Source: Rhodopirellula sp.
GTDB taxonomy: Bacteria > Planctomycetota > Planctomycetia > Pirellulales > Pirellulaceae
Direction: 5' to 3'
DNA length: 53,374 bases
Assembly: GCA_003513555.1 (NCBI GenBank)
Contig: DOPG01000438.1
Coordinates: 1-53,374, forward strand
The first letter of the stretch is position 1. Each line of letters opens with the position of its first letter. This document shows, piece after piece, positions 43,806 through 51,152 of the stretch. Under the pieces are notes generated by a model. The model was not told the origin of the DNA, made no database searches, and worked only from the letters and a program-made list of their open reading frames with translations. A program made the position numbers and the translations under genes.

Positions 43806-44902
43806 ATCCATTCAATGCTGCCTCTGCAGGCGGGATTGCGTGCGCGTTCAGCTTCCCTGCCCTTCCTATGATCGGAATCTTGATTGTGTTCTTTTCTGCG
43901 CCTGCAAATACATCGGCTGAACTGCCGGGTTCGAATCAAGTCCTCCGGAAGATTGTATTTGGTTCCTGCATCAAGCAGGATTTGCCAACTCCTATTTTCT
44001 ATACCATGGCAGGCGAGTTTCCTGATCTTATTCTGTTTCTCGGAGACAATATCTATGCCGACACTGAAGATATGACTGAGATGCGCGCGAACTATGATCG
44101 TCTTGAGGCGAATGCTGATTTCCGTCGTTTGCGATCTGGGTTTCCGATTATGGCAACTTGGGATGACCATGATTTTGGAGTCAACGATGGTGGGGCAGAT
44201 TTTCCTCAACGCGAAGCATCTGAGCAAGAGTTCATGCGTTTCTGGAAGGTGCCTTCGCAGTCACCCATTCGTACTCGCCCTGGTGTTTATGACGCCCAGA
44301 TTTTTGGCCCTGAGGGGCAACGCGTTCAGGTGATCATGCTTGATACGAGGTATTTTCGATCTCCCTTGAAGAAAGGTGAGAAAAGAGTTGGCGGTCCTTA
44401 CGTGGCCGATGATTCCCCTACCAAAACCATGTTGGGTGAAGCTCAGTGGGCGTGGTTTAAGAAGGAGTTGGAAAAACCTGCTGAAGTACGTTTGATTGGC
44501 ACCAGCATCCAGTTGCTGCCTGAAGCAAAAGGGCAGGAAGCTTGGGGTAACTTGCCTCGTGAACGCTCAAGGTTGATTCGCCTCGTCAAGGAAACCAAGG
44601 CAGGTGGTGTCATATTTTTGAGCGGTGATCGTCATTGGGCCGAGTTGTCCTGTTGCCGTGAACAAACGCCATACCCTCTGTATGAAATCACATCCAGCAG
44701 CTTTAACCAGATTCATCCACGTGGCACGCCAACGGAAAATAGATTTCGGACAGATGAACGAACTTATCATCGGGAAAATTATGGGGTTGTCCGCATTGAT
44801 TGGAGTTGTGACATTCCCACGGTGACGTTGGAAGTGAAAGATATGGAAGGTGCCATTCGCATCGAAAACAAGATGACCATTGGTGACTTGCAGCCGAATT
44901 AA
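43802..44902 (+). CDS. PhoD-like phosphoesterase, exported
   Basis: 366 residues. The N-terminus is long and hydrophobic (about 20-38), probably a signal peptide. The PhoD metal motifs follow: FGSC near 53-56, GDNIYAD at 81-87, ATWDDHDFGVND at 118-129 and SGDRHWAE at 274-281. This fits metallophosphoesterases of the alkaline phosphatase D family, which cleave phosphomono- or diesters using iron and calcium. The start codon overlaps the sulfatase stop by four bases, which suggests a joint role in stripping sulfate and phosphate from one substrate. A small direct duplication lies at the end of the gene (44889-44919). Confidence 0.88.
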   Translation: MNPFNAASAGGIACAFSFPALPMIGILIVFFSAPANTSAELPGSNQVLRKIVFGSCIKQDLPTPIFYTMAGEFPDLILFLGDNIYADTEDMTEMRANYDRLEANADFRRLRSGFPIMATWDDHDFGVNDGGADFPQREASEQEFMRFWKVPSQSPIRTRPGVYDAQIFGPEGQRVQVIMLDTRYFRSPLKKGEKRVGGPYVADDSPTKTMLGEAQWAWFKKELEKPAEVRLIGTSIQLLPEAKGQEAWGNLPRERSRLIRLVKETKAGGVIFLSGDRHWAELSCCREQTPYPLYEITSSSFNQIHPRGTPTENRFRTDERTYHRENYGVVRIDWSCDIPTVTLEVKDMEGAIRIENKMTIGDLQPN

Positions 44903-44956
44903 GATCGTGCAGCCGAATTTAAATACTGAATCACATTACAGGACGAAGGTGTCATT

Positions 44957-45958
44957 GTGCTTGTTACTGAACAGAGCAATCGCAGCAATCAACGCCAGGC
45001 GTTGGTGTTTGCCGCAGTGGTGGCAGGTGTTGTCTTGGTGTTGGCGTTGAAATGGCACCTTGTTTTATTGGTTCTGCCCTTGGTCTATGGTATCTACCAT
45101 CTGATGCGTCGGCGTACGCTGAGACGGATCAAGGTCATCGCCGAGCCTCTGCCTGACGCTTGGGAAAACGTGTTACAGAGTCATGTTGTCTTCTACCAAG
45201 CGTTGGATGAAGCGGGCCGCGAGCGGTTCCGGAATCTCATCAAGGTGTTCATGGACGAGGTGCCCGTGACAGGCATCCGAACGGATGTCGATGACATCAC
45301 ACATGTTTTGGTTGCAGCAAGTGCAACGATCCCAATTTTTGGATTTGAAGATTGGGAGTATTCTGGACTTGGAGAAATTCTGATTTATCCTGGCGCCTTC
45401 AATGAAGACTATCAAACAGATCAAGGCGTCAGTCGAAATACGCTCGGGATGATCGGAGTCAATCATCTCAGTGGAGTTATGATTCTTTCTAAACCTGATT
45501 TGATCTCAGGCTTCAAGAATCACAAGGACAAACGGAATGTTGGGATCCATGAGTTTGCGCATCTTGTTGACAAAGCAGATGGGTCAGTCGACGGCCTTCC
45601 GAATTGTGTTGCCGGCGATGCGGCTGCTCCATGGATTGGCTGGGTTGCTGAAGAACTGAAACGCGATCCACGAGCCAGGGAAGAAATTGATGACTACGCC
45701 TATACCAATGAGGCAGAGTACTTTGCGGTTTTGAGCGAATACTTTTTTGAAGACCCTGAGCTGTTACAACGGCGTCATCCAGAGGTCTATAGCATGATGC
45801 GAAAGATGTATCATCAGGATACGCGAAGCTTTCTTTCGGCAGTCAAGCCTCGCGCGCGTCGGGTGGGAAGAAATAGTCCGTGTCCTTGCGGGAGCAATAA
45901 GAAATATAAAAGATGCTGTAGTCGCGGCACCAAACGCGGCATGAAGTTGAGTGCCTGA
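44957..45958 (+). CDS. MtfA-like zinc peptidase with SEC-C tail
   Basis: 333 residues, GTG start with an AAGG site (44946-44949). A membrane-like segment lies at about 15-45. The MtfA (Mlc-titration factor, DUF980) core follows, with the zinc motif H198-E-F-A-H202 in GIHEFAHLVDKADG and the later EYFAVLSEYFFE, which holds the third ligand. The last 30 residues form a SEC-C zinc-binding motif (PCPCGSNKKYKRCC, Cys-rich). E. coli MtfA has about 265 residues, neither the membrane segment nor the SEC-C tail, and acts on the glucose regulator Mlc. A similar peptidase role is plausible but the target is unknown. The gene is convergent with the permease gene, four bases between stops. Confidence 0.9.
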   Translation: MLVTEQSNRSNQRQALVFAAVVAGVVLVLALKWHLVLLVLPLVYGIYHLMRRRTLRRIKVIAEPLPDAWENVLQSHVVFYQALDEAGRERFRNLIKVFMDEVPVTGIRTDVDDITHVLVAASATIPIFGFEDWEYSGLGEILIYPGAFNEDYQTDQGVSRNTLGMIGVNHLSGVMILSKPDLISGFKNHKDKRNVGIHEFAHLVDKADGSVDGLPNCVAGDAAAPWIGWVAEELKRDPRAREEIDDYAYTNEAEYFAVLSEYFFEDPELLQRRHPEVYSMMRKMYHQDTRSFLSAVKPRARRVGRNSPCPCGSNKKYKRCCSRGTKRGMKLSA

Positions 45959-45962
45959 AGCG

Positions 45963-47426
45963 TCAAATGTCAGAGCGATCCTTCGGTTTTTCATTGTCCA
46001 CCTCCACCGTCGGGGTGCGACCCGCCGACGAAGAAATTCTCTGTTGAAAGAACGGATAGACAAGCAGTCCAAGCAGTAGCGTGATGCCACTGGCGATCCC
46101 TTGCTTGTAGTCATTGATCCCGTACAGCACCGCAAGAAATAGTGTTGCTGCAACGTAAATAGCTGCTGGAATTCCAAACAACGGTAACTTGGTTTTGGCG
46201 TCCATCCTTCGCAGTCGGAAAATCATGCTGATCGTCAGGGCTGAGCAGAGTGAAAGGGTCAGACCGAGGTAGCCCAACAGATCACTGATCGTTGTGAGTG
46301 AGATTCCTGCGATTGCCAAGACTGCTTGAAACCAGATTGCTACCACAGGTGTTTCAGTTCTAAACTGGAAAGTTCGAGGTAGGAAGCCATCGTCCGCCAT
46401 CTTTGCATACACGCGGGGACCGGTCATCACCATGGCGGAAACTGAGGTGAAAAGTGAGAGACAGATGATGATGCGAACAACGATTGCAAAGGATGTACCA
46501 CCAATTGCATCGGCAGCTGTTGCGGCGATTTGTGAAATGTTGTTCGGATCCGTAGCTACGGTTCTCTCTGGCGCGTAAACAAAAATTATATTCAGTGCGA
46601 TGTAGATCAACGTGACGATCAGCGTGCCACCAACCATCGCTCGGGGTACATTTCGCTTTGGTGATTGAATCTCACTGGAAATATAAATTGCTGCATTGAA
46701 TCCTGCGTAGCTGAATGAGATGTATACCAATTGCTTTGCAAATTCGAGAAGGCTGTGCGGTATATTCGAAGTTGTAGGGATGCCGTCTTGTTTACCGTCA
46801 CCCCAATTTGAAAGGTGTATGATTGCGTAAGTGACAAAGCCAGCAATCAATGCCATTTTGACTATGACAAAAAAGTCTTGCGCTCTTGCAGCAGATCGTA
46901 CTCCGACCGTGTGCATGATTGCCACGAGCAAGACCGATGAGATAGCTATACTGCCATCAGGTAGAGGGTCTGTATTGAGCAAAGGCCGCAAATAACTCTC
47001 GAAACCCAGGGCTGCTATGGCAATGGCACCCGTAAAACCCGCCAGAAGCGATACCCAGCCGGCCATGAGGCCAGCAACTGGGTGAAGAGTTTTACTCAGA
47101 AACAGGTACTCACCACCGGATTCTGTAAATCTCTCAGCCAAGGATGAGTAACCCACCGCTCCACAAATGGCGATGAGACCACCAACGAGCCACGCGGCCA
47201 CCACAAGACTGGGATCACCCAATGCATCGAGTGTGTACCCGCTGGTTGTGTAGACCCCTACTCCAATCATGCTGGCAGCTACCAACGTCGTTGCCGACCC
47301 GAGGGTCAGCGAGCGTTTAGGGGCTAACAAGCGACTATTCCTCAGATTTGTGTGTGGTGATAGCTTGGCATGAGCGTGAGACTGGCCCCGATGCGCGAGG
47401 CCGATCGGCAGGCATGCTGGGTGCAC
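45963..47426 (-). CDS. APC superfamily amino-acid permease
   Basis: 487 residues with about twelve membrane helices. The beginning of the core, LGSATTLVAASMIGVGVYTTSG, contains the family's Gly-rich substrate-binding loop in helix 1, and the rest (GGLIAICGAVGYSSLAERF, SGGEYLFL) follows the amino-acid/polyamine/organocation family. It imports or exchanges amino acids. No ATG is close enough: GTG at 47426 is the first start, and a TTG around residue 33 is an alternative. It begins 31 bp after the methyltransferase stop and is likely in one transcript with it and gamma-glutamyltransferase, which would supply amino acids for uptake. Confidence 0.9.
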   Translation of the reverse strand: MHPACLPIGLAHRGQSHAHAKLSPHTNLRNSRLLAPKRSLTLGSATTLVAASMIGVGVYTTSGYTLDALGDPSLVVAAWLVGGLIAICGAVGYSSLAERFTESGGEYLFLSKTLHPVAGLMAGWVSLLAGFTGAIAIAALGFESYLRPLLNTDPLPDGSIAISSVLLVAIMHTVGVRSAARAQDFFVIVKMALIAGFVTYAIIHLSNWGDGKQDGIPTTSNIPHSLLEFAKQLVYISFSYAGFNAAIYISSEIQSPKRNVPRAMVGGTLIVTLIYIALNIIFVYAPERTVATDPNNISQIAATAADAIGGTSFAIVVRIIICLSLFTSVSAMVMTGPRVYAKMADDGFLPRTFQFRTETPVVAIWFQAVLAIAGISLTTISDLLGYLGLTLSLCSALTISMIFRLRRMDAKTKLPLFGIPAAIYVAATLFLAVLYGINDYKQGIASGITLLLGLLVYPFFQQRISSSAGRTPTVEVDNEKPKDRSDI

Positions 47427-47457
47427 CTAGCAAATGTTGACGTCCAGTTTGGGATTG

Positions 47458-48213
47458 CTAAAGCGTTGTTTTGCGAAACTCAAGAAAGTAGTTTTCCTTG
47501 AAACCGGCTATTTTGCATTCCCTAACCAACTCGAAACCGGATCCTTGAATTTCATCGATGAACGCCTGTTTCCCGGCTCGCACATGGCTGAGAGTCCACT
47601 CGCGAGATGTTCCCGGGATGCGTTCAAAGTCAATCAGGATTATCCGCCCACCATCGGACAAGGCATCATGAATTGACATCATGGTTTGCTCAGGAAATTC
47701 GAAGTGGTGGTAGACATCACAGATCAAGGCAAGATCGATGCTGTGGGGGGGCAGGCAAACGGAACGGTTATTGCAAAAAACGGTCGTCGTGTTGTTTAGG
47801 TTGCGTTCTGCAAATAGCGCAGTCAAGTGTTGCGTGAACTTGGGTGAAATCTCAACTGCGTAGCTCCAACCTTTTTCTCCTACAACCTTGCTCATGAGAA
47901 GGGTGAAAAATCCTGTACCTGCACCAATGTCAGCAACGCGTGATCCGGGTTGAATTGCCATGGCTTTCATGATTTCACTGCGGGCCTGAAATACCTCGCG
48001 GCTCTCGACTTCGAATCGCGCAATCCAGTCATCGACATTCAAGTCAGGATCAATGAAGGTGCTATTGATTCCCGGTTTAACACTGGTTGGAACCTCTCCC
48101 TGTTCAGTCAAAGACGCCGCGACATCTTTTTCACTGTTGGGTGTGTCTTGTTGTGTCCAGCCGACACTAGAGGTGAGGAAGGTGAGCAAAACAGTTGCAA
48201 GGAAAAGTTTCAT
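47458..48213 (-). CDS. exported SAM-dependent methyltransferase-like protein
   Basis: 251 residues. A clear signal peptide (1-20, ending GWT before QQ) is followed by a class I methyltransferase domain: motif I VADIGAGTGFF (93-103), the acidic end of strand 2 in YAVEIS and motif IV (IDLALICDVYHHF). The fold would need S-adenosylmethionine, normally a cytoplasmic compound, so an exported member is puzzling; such proteins occur in planctomycetes. The ATG at 48213 is chosen because it gives a perfect signal peptide; the frame is open further up to 48315. It lies between gamma-glutamyltransferase and the permease. Confidence 0.85.
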   Translation of the reverse strand: MKLFLATVLLTFLTSSVGWTQQDTPNSEKDVAASLTEQGEVPTSVKPGINSTFIDPDLNVDDWIARFEVESREVFQARSEIMKAMAIQPGSRVADIGAGTGFFTLLMSKVVGEKGWSYAVEISPKFTQHLTALFAERNLNNTTTVFCNNRSVCLPPHSIDLALICDVYHHFEFPEQTMMSIHDALSDGGRIILIDFERIPGTSREWTLSHVRAGKQAFIDEIQGSGFELVRECKIAGFKENYFLEFRKTTL

Positions 48214-48367
48214 GGTGACTTTGGAGATGGAATTAGTGAAAAAACGTTGGTCGTTTTCCCAGCGGGTTTGATTTGTTCGTAATAGAACAGGAGTCATGCT
48301 ATGCATTCTCGCCATGAACCATTCGAAAATGCGTTGTGTGAGTTTTAGGATGTTGTGCCCATTTGAT

Positions 48368-50809
48368 TTAGTTATTTTGGTTCTTGTCTGGTTTCCAGTT
48401 CATTTGAAGTGACTCGATCTTTGCCACTTCACCCTTGTCGGTGAAGTTTCCCTCAACACTGAGTCGTAGAAATTTCGCAGGACGTGAGGTGGCGACCTTT
48501 CCGGCACCATGATTCTGAAAGTTGCTGTCACCCAAGCTTTTGGAATAAATCCGGTATATTCCCCTGGTTGTGTTGATTTCGAGACGCAAGGTGATTGGCT
48601 GGGCAAGTTCATTGTCTTGTGAGATTGTGGTGGCAGGGACTGCTGTACCTTCCCCAGGAGACTCGCCCTGTATCACGATGTCGCCATCGGATTTTCTTGA
48701 TAGCACTATGCTCGTTGCTACTATTGGACGATCAGGATCATTGCTGAATCCGATCCGTATTATTTCATTCTTCTGGTCGCCTGAAAATTTTAGCTCTCGC
48801 ACTTCGAGTTCAACTGCTATCTGGCCTGCTGATTTATTGACGGGAAGATACGTGTTTGCCCGCTCGTGGGGGTGTGAACTTTTGATCGTCAGGCAACCGC
48901 TGCCATCAATGGTGGAAGCAGGCAGTGCGTTGGTCCACTGCTGTTTTATTTTTCCGTGGTAGGTTGCTTGAGGCAGCTGAGTATTAATCTCATCGTCAAA
49001 ATCCCATCGAGCGACAGTATCGTGTTTGTGCGCTGCTGGCCCCCCACTGCGACGACGATCCGCGATTCCGATTCGCATGTTCGAAACTTGATCGATTGCG
49101 ACAGTATGCGCTGATCCCTGTTTGGGCCGGTTGCCAATTTGATGCCCCATCTCCGCGAGCTGGCCTTGGACGCCGGAATGTGGAAGGTGATCAAGGGCCT
49201 CCAGATCGAGTCGATCTGGAAACCATTGATGGTGCATTCTCGCACCAGCGACCGCTTGTTCGGGAGTCAGGCTGAATTCGGTCACACCCAGCACGATTCC
49301 AAGCACGGTGTTGATGATGGTGCGACCGCCCGGGCTGCCGGTCACCAATACCAGCTTTCCATCTTTTTCAAGCATGGTGGGGGATTGCGAGCTTAGCATT
49401 CGTTTTCCGGCTGCGACCGTATTTGGCTTGGTACCAATACGCCCTGCCGCGTTAGTTTCACCCGGGAACCAATTGAAGTCACCCATTTCATTGTTGAGCA
49501 AAAAACCGGCTCCTTTGACGACAATGCGTGAACCCCAGCTGGCTTCCAGTGTGTAGGTGTTGCTGACTGCCATGCCATTTTTATCGACGATGGAAAAGTG
49601 AGTGGTATCTGGACTTTCGCTGATCACATTGATTTCAGGTGTGATCAAACCGCTGGGCGTTGCTTGGTTCAAATCAATCGACTTTGCGACCTCACGAGCA
49701 TATTTTTTGCTCGTCAGGAATTCAGGGATTCGTGTGTACTTGGGGTCTCCCAAATAACGGGCCCGATCGGCGAATACACGCCTGCAGGTCTCGGCAATCA
49801 AGTGAATGCACTGGGGGTCGTAGCGATCCCACTTGCTCATGTTGAAATTTTCGATGATGTTCAACGCTTCAATGATGCAGGTGCCACCGGATGATGGCGG
49901 TGGAGCGCCCAGTACCGTGTAGCCATGGAACTTGCCCTTCATGGCTGGCCGGACGATCGCTTTGTATTGGTCGAGGTCTTGAAGTGAAATCTCTCCATCA
50001 CCTTGGCCCATTTCTTCCACCAGTTGCTTGGCGATGCTTCCCTTATAAAAAGAATCAGGTCCTTCTTGGGCGATGATCCGTAGGGTGTTTGCTAAGTCAG
50101 GCAGCAGCAGTGTGTCACCGGCTTTCCAATCGGACTTGTCTGGCTTGCCGTAAACTCGCCTGAGTTCGGAATATTTGTTTTCAGATTGAACCGATGGAAT
50201 ACTCAAGACATAGTTCAGAGATTTGGCCAATGGCAGGTCGATTGGGACGCCTTGCGATGCGAGTTGACTTGCGGGCATCACCAGCCTCGTCCATCCCAAT
50301 CGACCATGTTTTGCATGAGCCAAGGCCAGGCCTCTTACGGTTCCTGGTACGCCGACCGCTTTTTGGGTGAAGGTCGTGTCGGACCGGGTGAACGAATCTT
50401 TCTGCATGGAATTCGGGGCAGTCTCACGATAATCAACGCAAACAGGATTTTTCCCATTTGCAGGACGCAACAACATGAAACCGCCCCCACCAATATTGCC
50501 AGCTTCGGGCCACGAAACTGCAAGTGCGAAAGCCGTGGCAACTGCCGCATCCACGGCGTTGCCGCCGTCCAGTAAGACATCTCGTCCTATTTGACTCGCA
50601 ATTCTTGAGTCGCTGACAACGATGCCACCGTCGCTACGAATGACTTCCACCCGCCTGTCATCAGCAGAAAGATCATGAGGTTGGACCAGTGTTGAAAGCA
50701 GAAATACGAAGCAACTACCTAGAAGCCCAGATTCATGATGGCCATAGTGAAGCGGGCTGTTGCAGTTTGACAATTTTATTTCCCCGAGCAGCGGCAAATA
50801 CGGTACCAA
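48368..50809 (-). CDS. ggt: gamma-glutamyltransferase with extra C-terminal beta domain
   Basis: 813 residues. The first 590 are a full gamma-glutamyltransferase: GGNAVDAAVATAFAL, GGTCIIEALNIIE, the autoprocessing and catalytic site at T402 (DTTHFSIVDKNG), and the oxyanion motif GSPGG (491-495). The enzyme moves or hydrolyses gamma-glutamyl groups (glutathione, gamma-glutamyl amides), usually outside the cytoplasm; the N-terminus has a membrane-type signal (about 25-45). From about 598 to the end a domain is added that looks like a LamG/concanavalin beta-sandwich (WDFDDEI start, then alternating strands). Usual family length is 560-590. The start codon is uncertain: TTG at 50809 or TTG at 50773. 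It is divergent from icd. Confidence 0.9.
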   Translation of the reverse strand: MVPYLPLLGEIKLSNCNSPLHYGHHESGLLGSCFVFLLSTLVQPHDLSADDRRVEVIRSDGGIVVSDSRIASQIGRDVLLDGGNAVDAAVATAFALAVSWPEAGNIGGGGFMLLRPANGKNPVCVDYRETAPNSMQKDSFTRSDTTFTQKAVGVPGTVRGLALAHAKHGRLGWTRLVMPASQLASQGVPIDLPLAKSLNYVLSIPSVQSENKYSELRRVYGKPDKSDWKAGDTLLLPDLANTLRIIAQEGPDSFYKGSIAKQLVEEMGQGDGEISLQDLDQYKAIVRPAMKGKFHGYTVLGAPPPSSGGTCIIEALNIIENFNMSKWDRYDPQCIHLIAETCRRVFADRARYLGDPKYTRIPEFLTSKKYAREVAKSIDLNQATPSGLITPEINVISESPDTTHFSIVDKNGMAVSNTYTLEASWGSRIVVKGAGFLLNNEMGDFNWFPGETNAAGRIGTKPNTVAAGKRMLSSQSPTMLEKDGKLVLVTGSPGGRTIINTVLGIVLGVTEFSLTPEQAVAGARMHHQWFPDRLDLEALDHLPHSGVQGQLAEMGHQIGNRPKQGSAHTVAIDQVSNMRIGIADRRRSGGPAAHKHDTVARWDFDDEINTQLPQATYHGKIKQQWTNALPASTIDGSGCLTIKSSHPHERANTYLPVNKSAGQIAVELEVRELKFSGDQKNEIIRIGFSNDPDRPIVATSIVLSRKSDGDIVIQGESPGEGTAVPATTISQDNELAQPITLRLEINTTRGIYRIYSKSLGDSNFQNHGAGKVATSRPAKFLRLSVEGNFTDKGEVAKIESLQMNWKPDKNQNN

Positions 50810-50937
50810 GCAGCCGCGCAGTCTTCTAAACCCGCGGACAACGTCGTTTTTATGCGATCGGCTTCTCTCAACCTACCGGTCAGTTTACGGCGATCTTAGT
50901 TGTCTTGCTGATGTTTTTGTCGGGGCAGGGGTTCAAT

Positions 50938-50975
50938 TTTCAAAGGAACCCTTGTTTTTCAAAGGAACCCTTGTT
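50938..50975. repeat. 19-bp perfect tandem duplication
   Basis: TTTCAAAGGAACCCTTGTT occurs twice head to tail (50938-50956 and 50957-50975). Each copy contains a near-palindrome CAAAGG-AA-CCCTTG, so the pair could be two binding sites 19 bases (almost two helical turns) apart. Confidence 0.7.
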
Positions 50976-50984
50976 TCGATCGGG

Positions 50985-51009
50985 GAACATGTGTCTCCGA
51001 GACATGTTC
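50985..51009 (+). promoter_or_regulatory. inverted repeat in the icd leader region
   Basis: GAACATG (50985-50991) pairs with CATGTTC (51003-51009); inner TCT/AGA pairing closes a three-base loop, with TG bulged. It lies 10 bases after the tandem duplication and about 145 bases before the icd start. Operator or RNA hairpin. Confidence 0.4.
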
Positions 51010-51152
51010 TTGTCCCGGTGATGGAAGACCTGTAAAAAAATGCCGCACTCACCCCCCGCCCCACTTCACCGCTGCGCTGTTAGGATTTGGCCTGATTTTA
51101 CATGTGGCGATATTCGCCATACGGCCAGACATTCAACGATTAAAGGAAGACC

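Larger units (their letters stand above)
50810..51152. other. intergenic, 343 bp, between divergent ggt and icd
   Basis: No gene called, although a plus-strand frame from 50760 to 51035 is open. The stretch holds a perfect 19-base tandem duplication (50938-50975) and an inverted repeat (50985-51009), both ahead of icd, and the AAGGAAG ribosome site at 51143-51149. Confidence 0.5.

Noticed and set aside
50760..51035. Plus-strand open frame of 91 codons between ggt and icd
   Set aside because: It is built from the tandem repeat and hairpin and overlaps the ggt start; no ribosome site or family.
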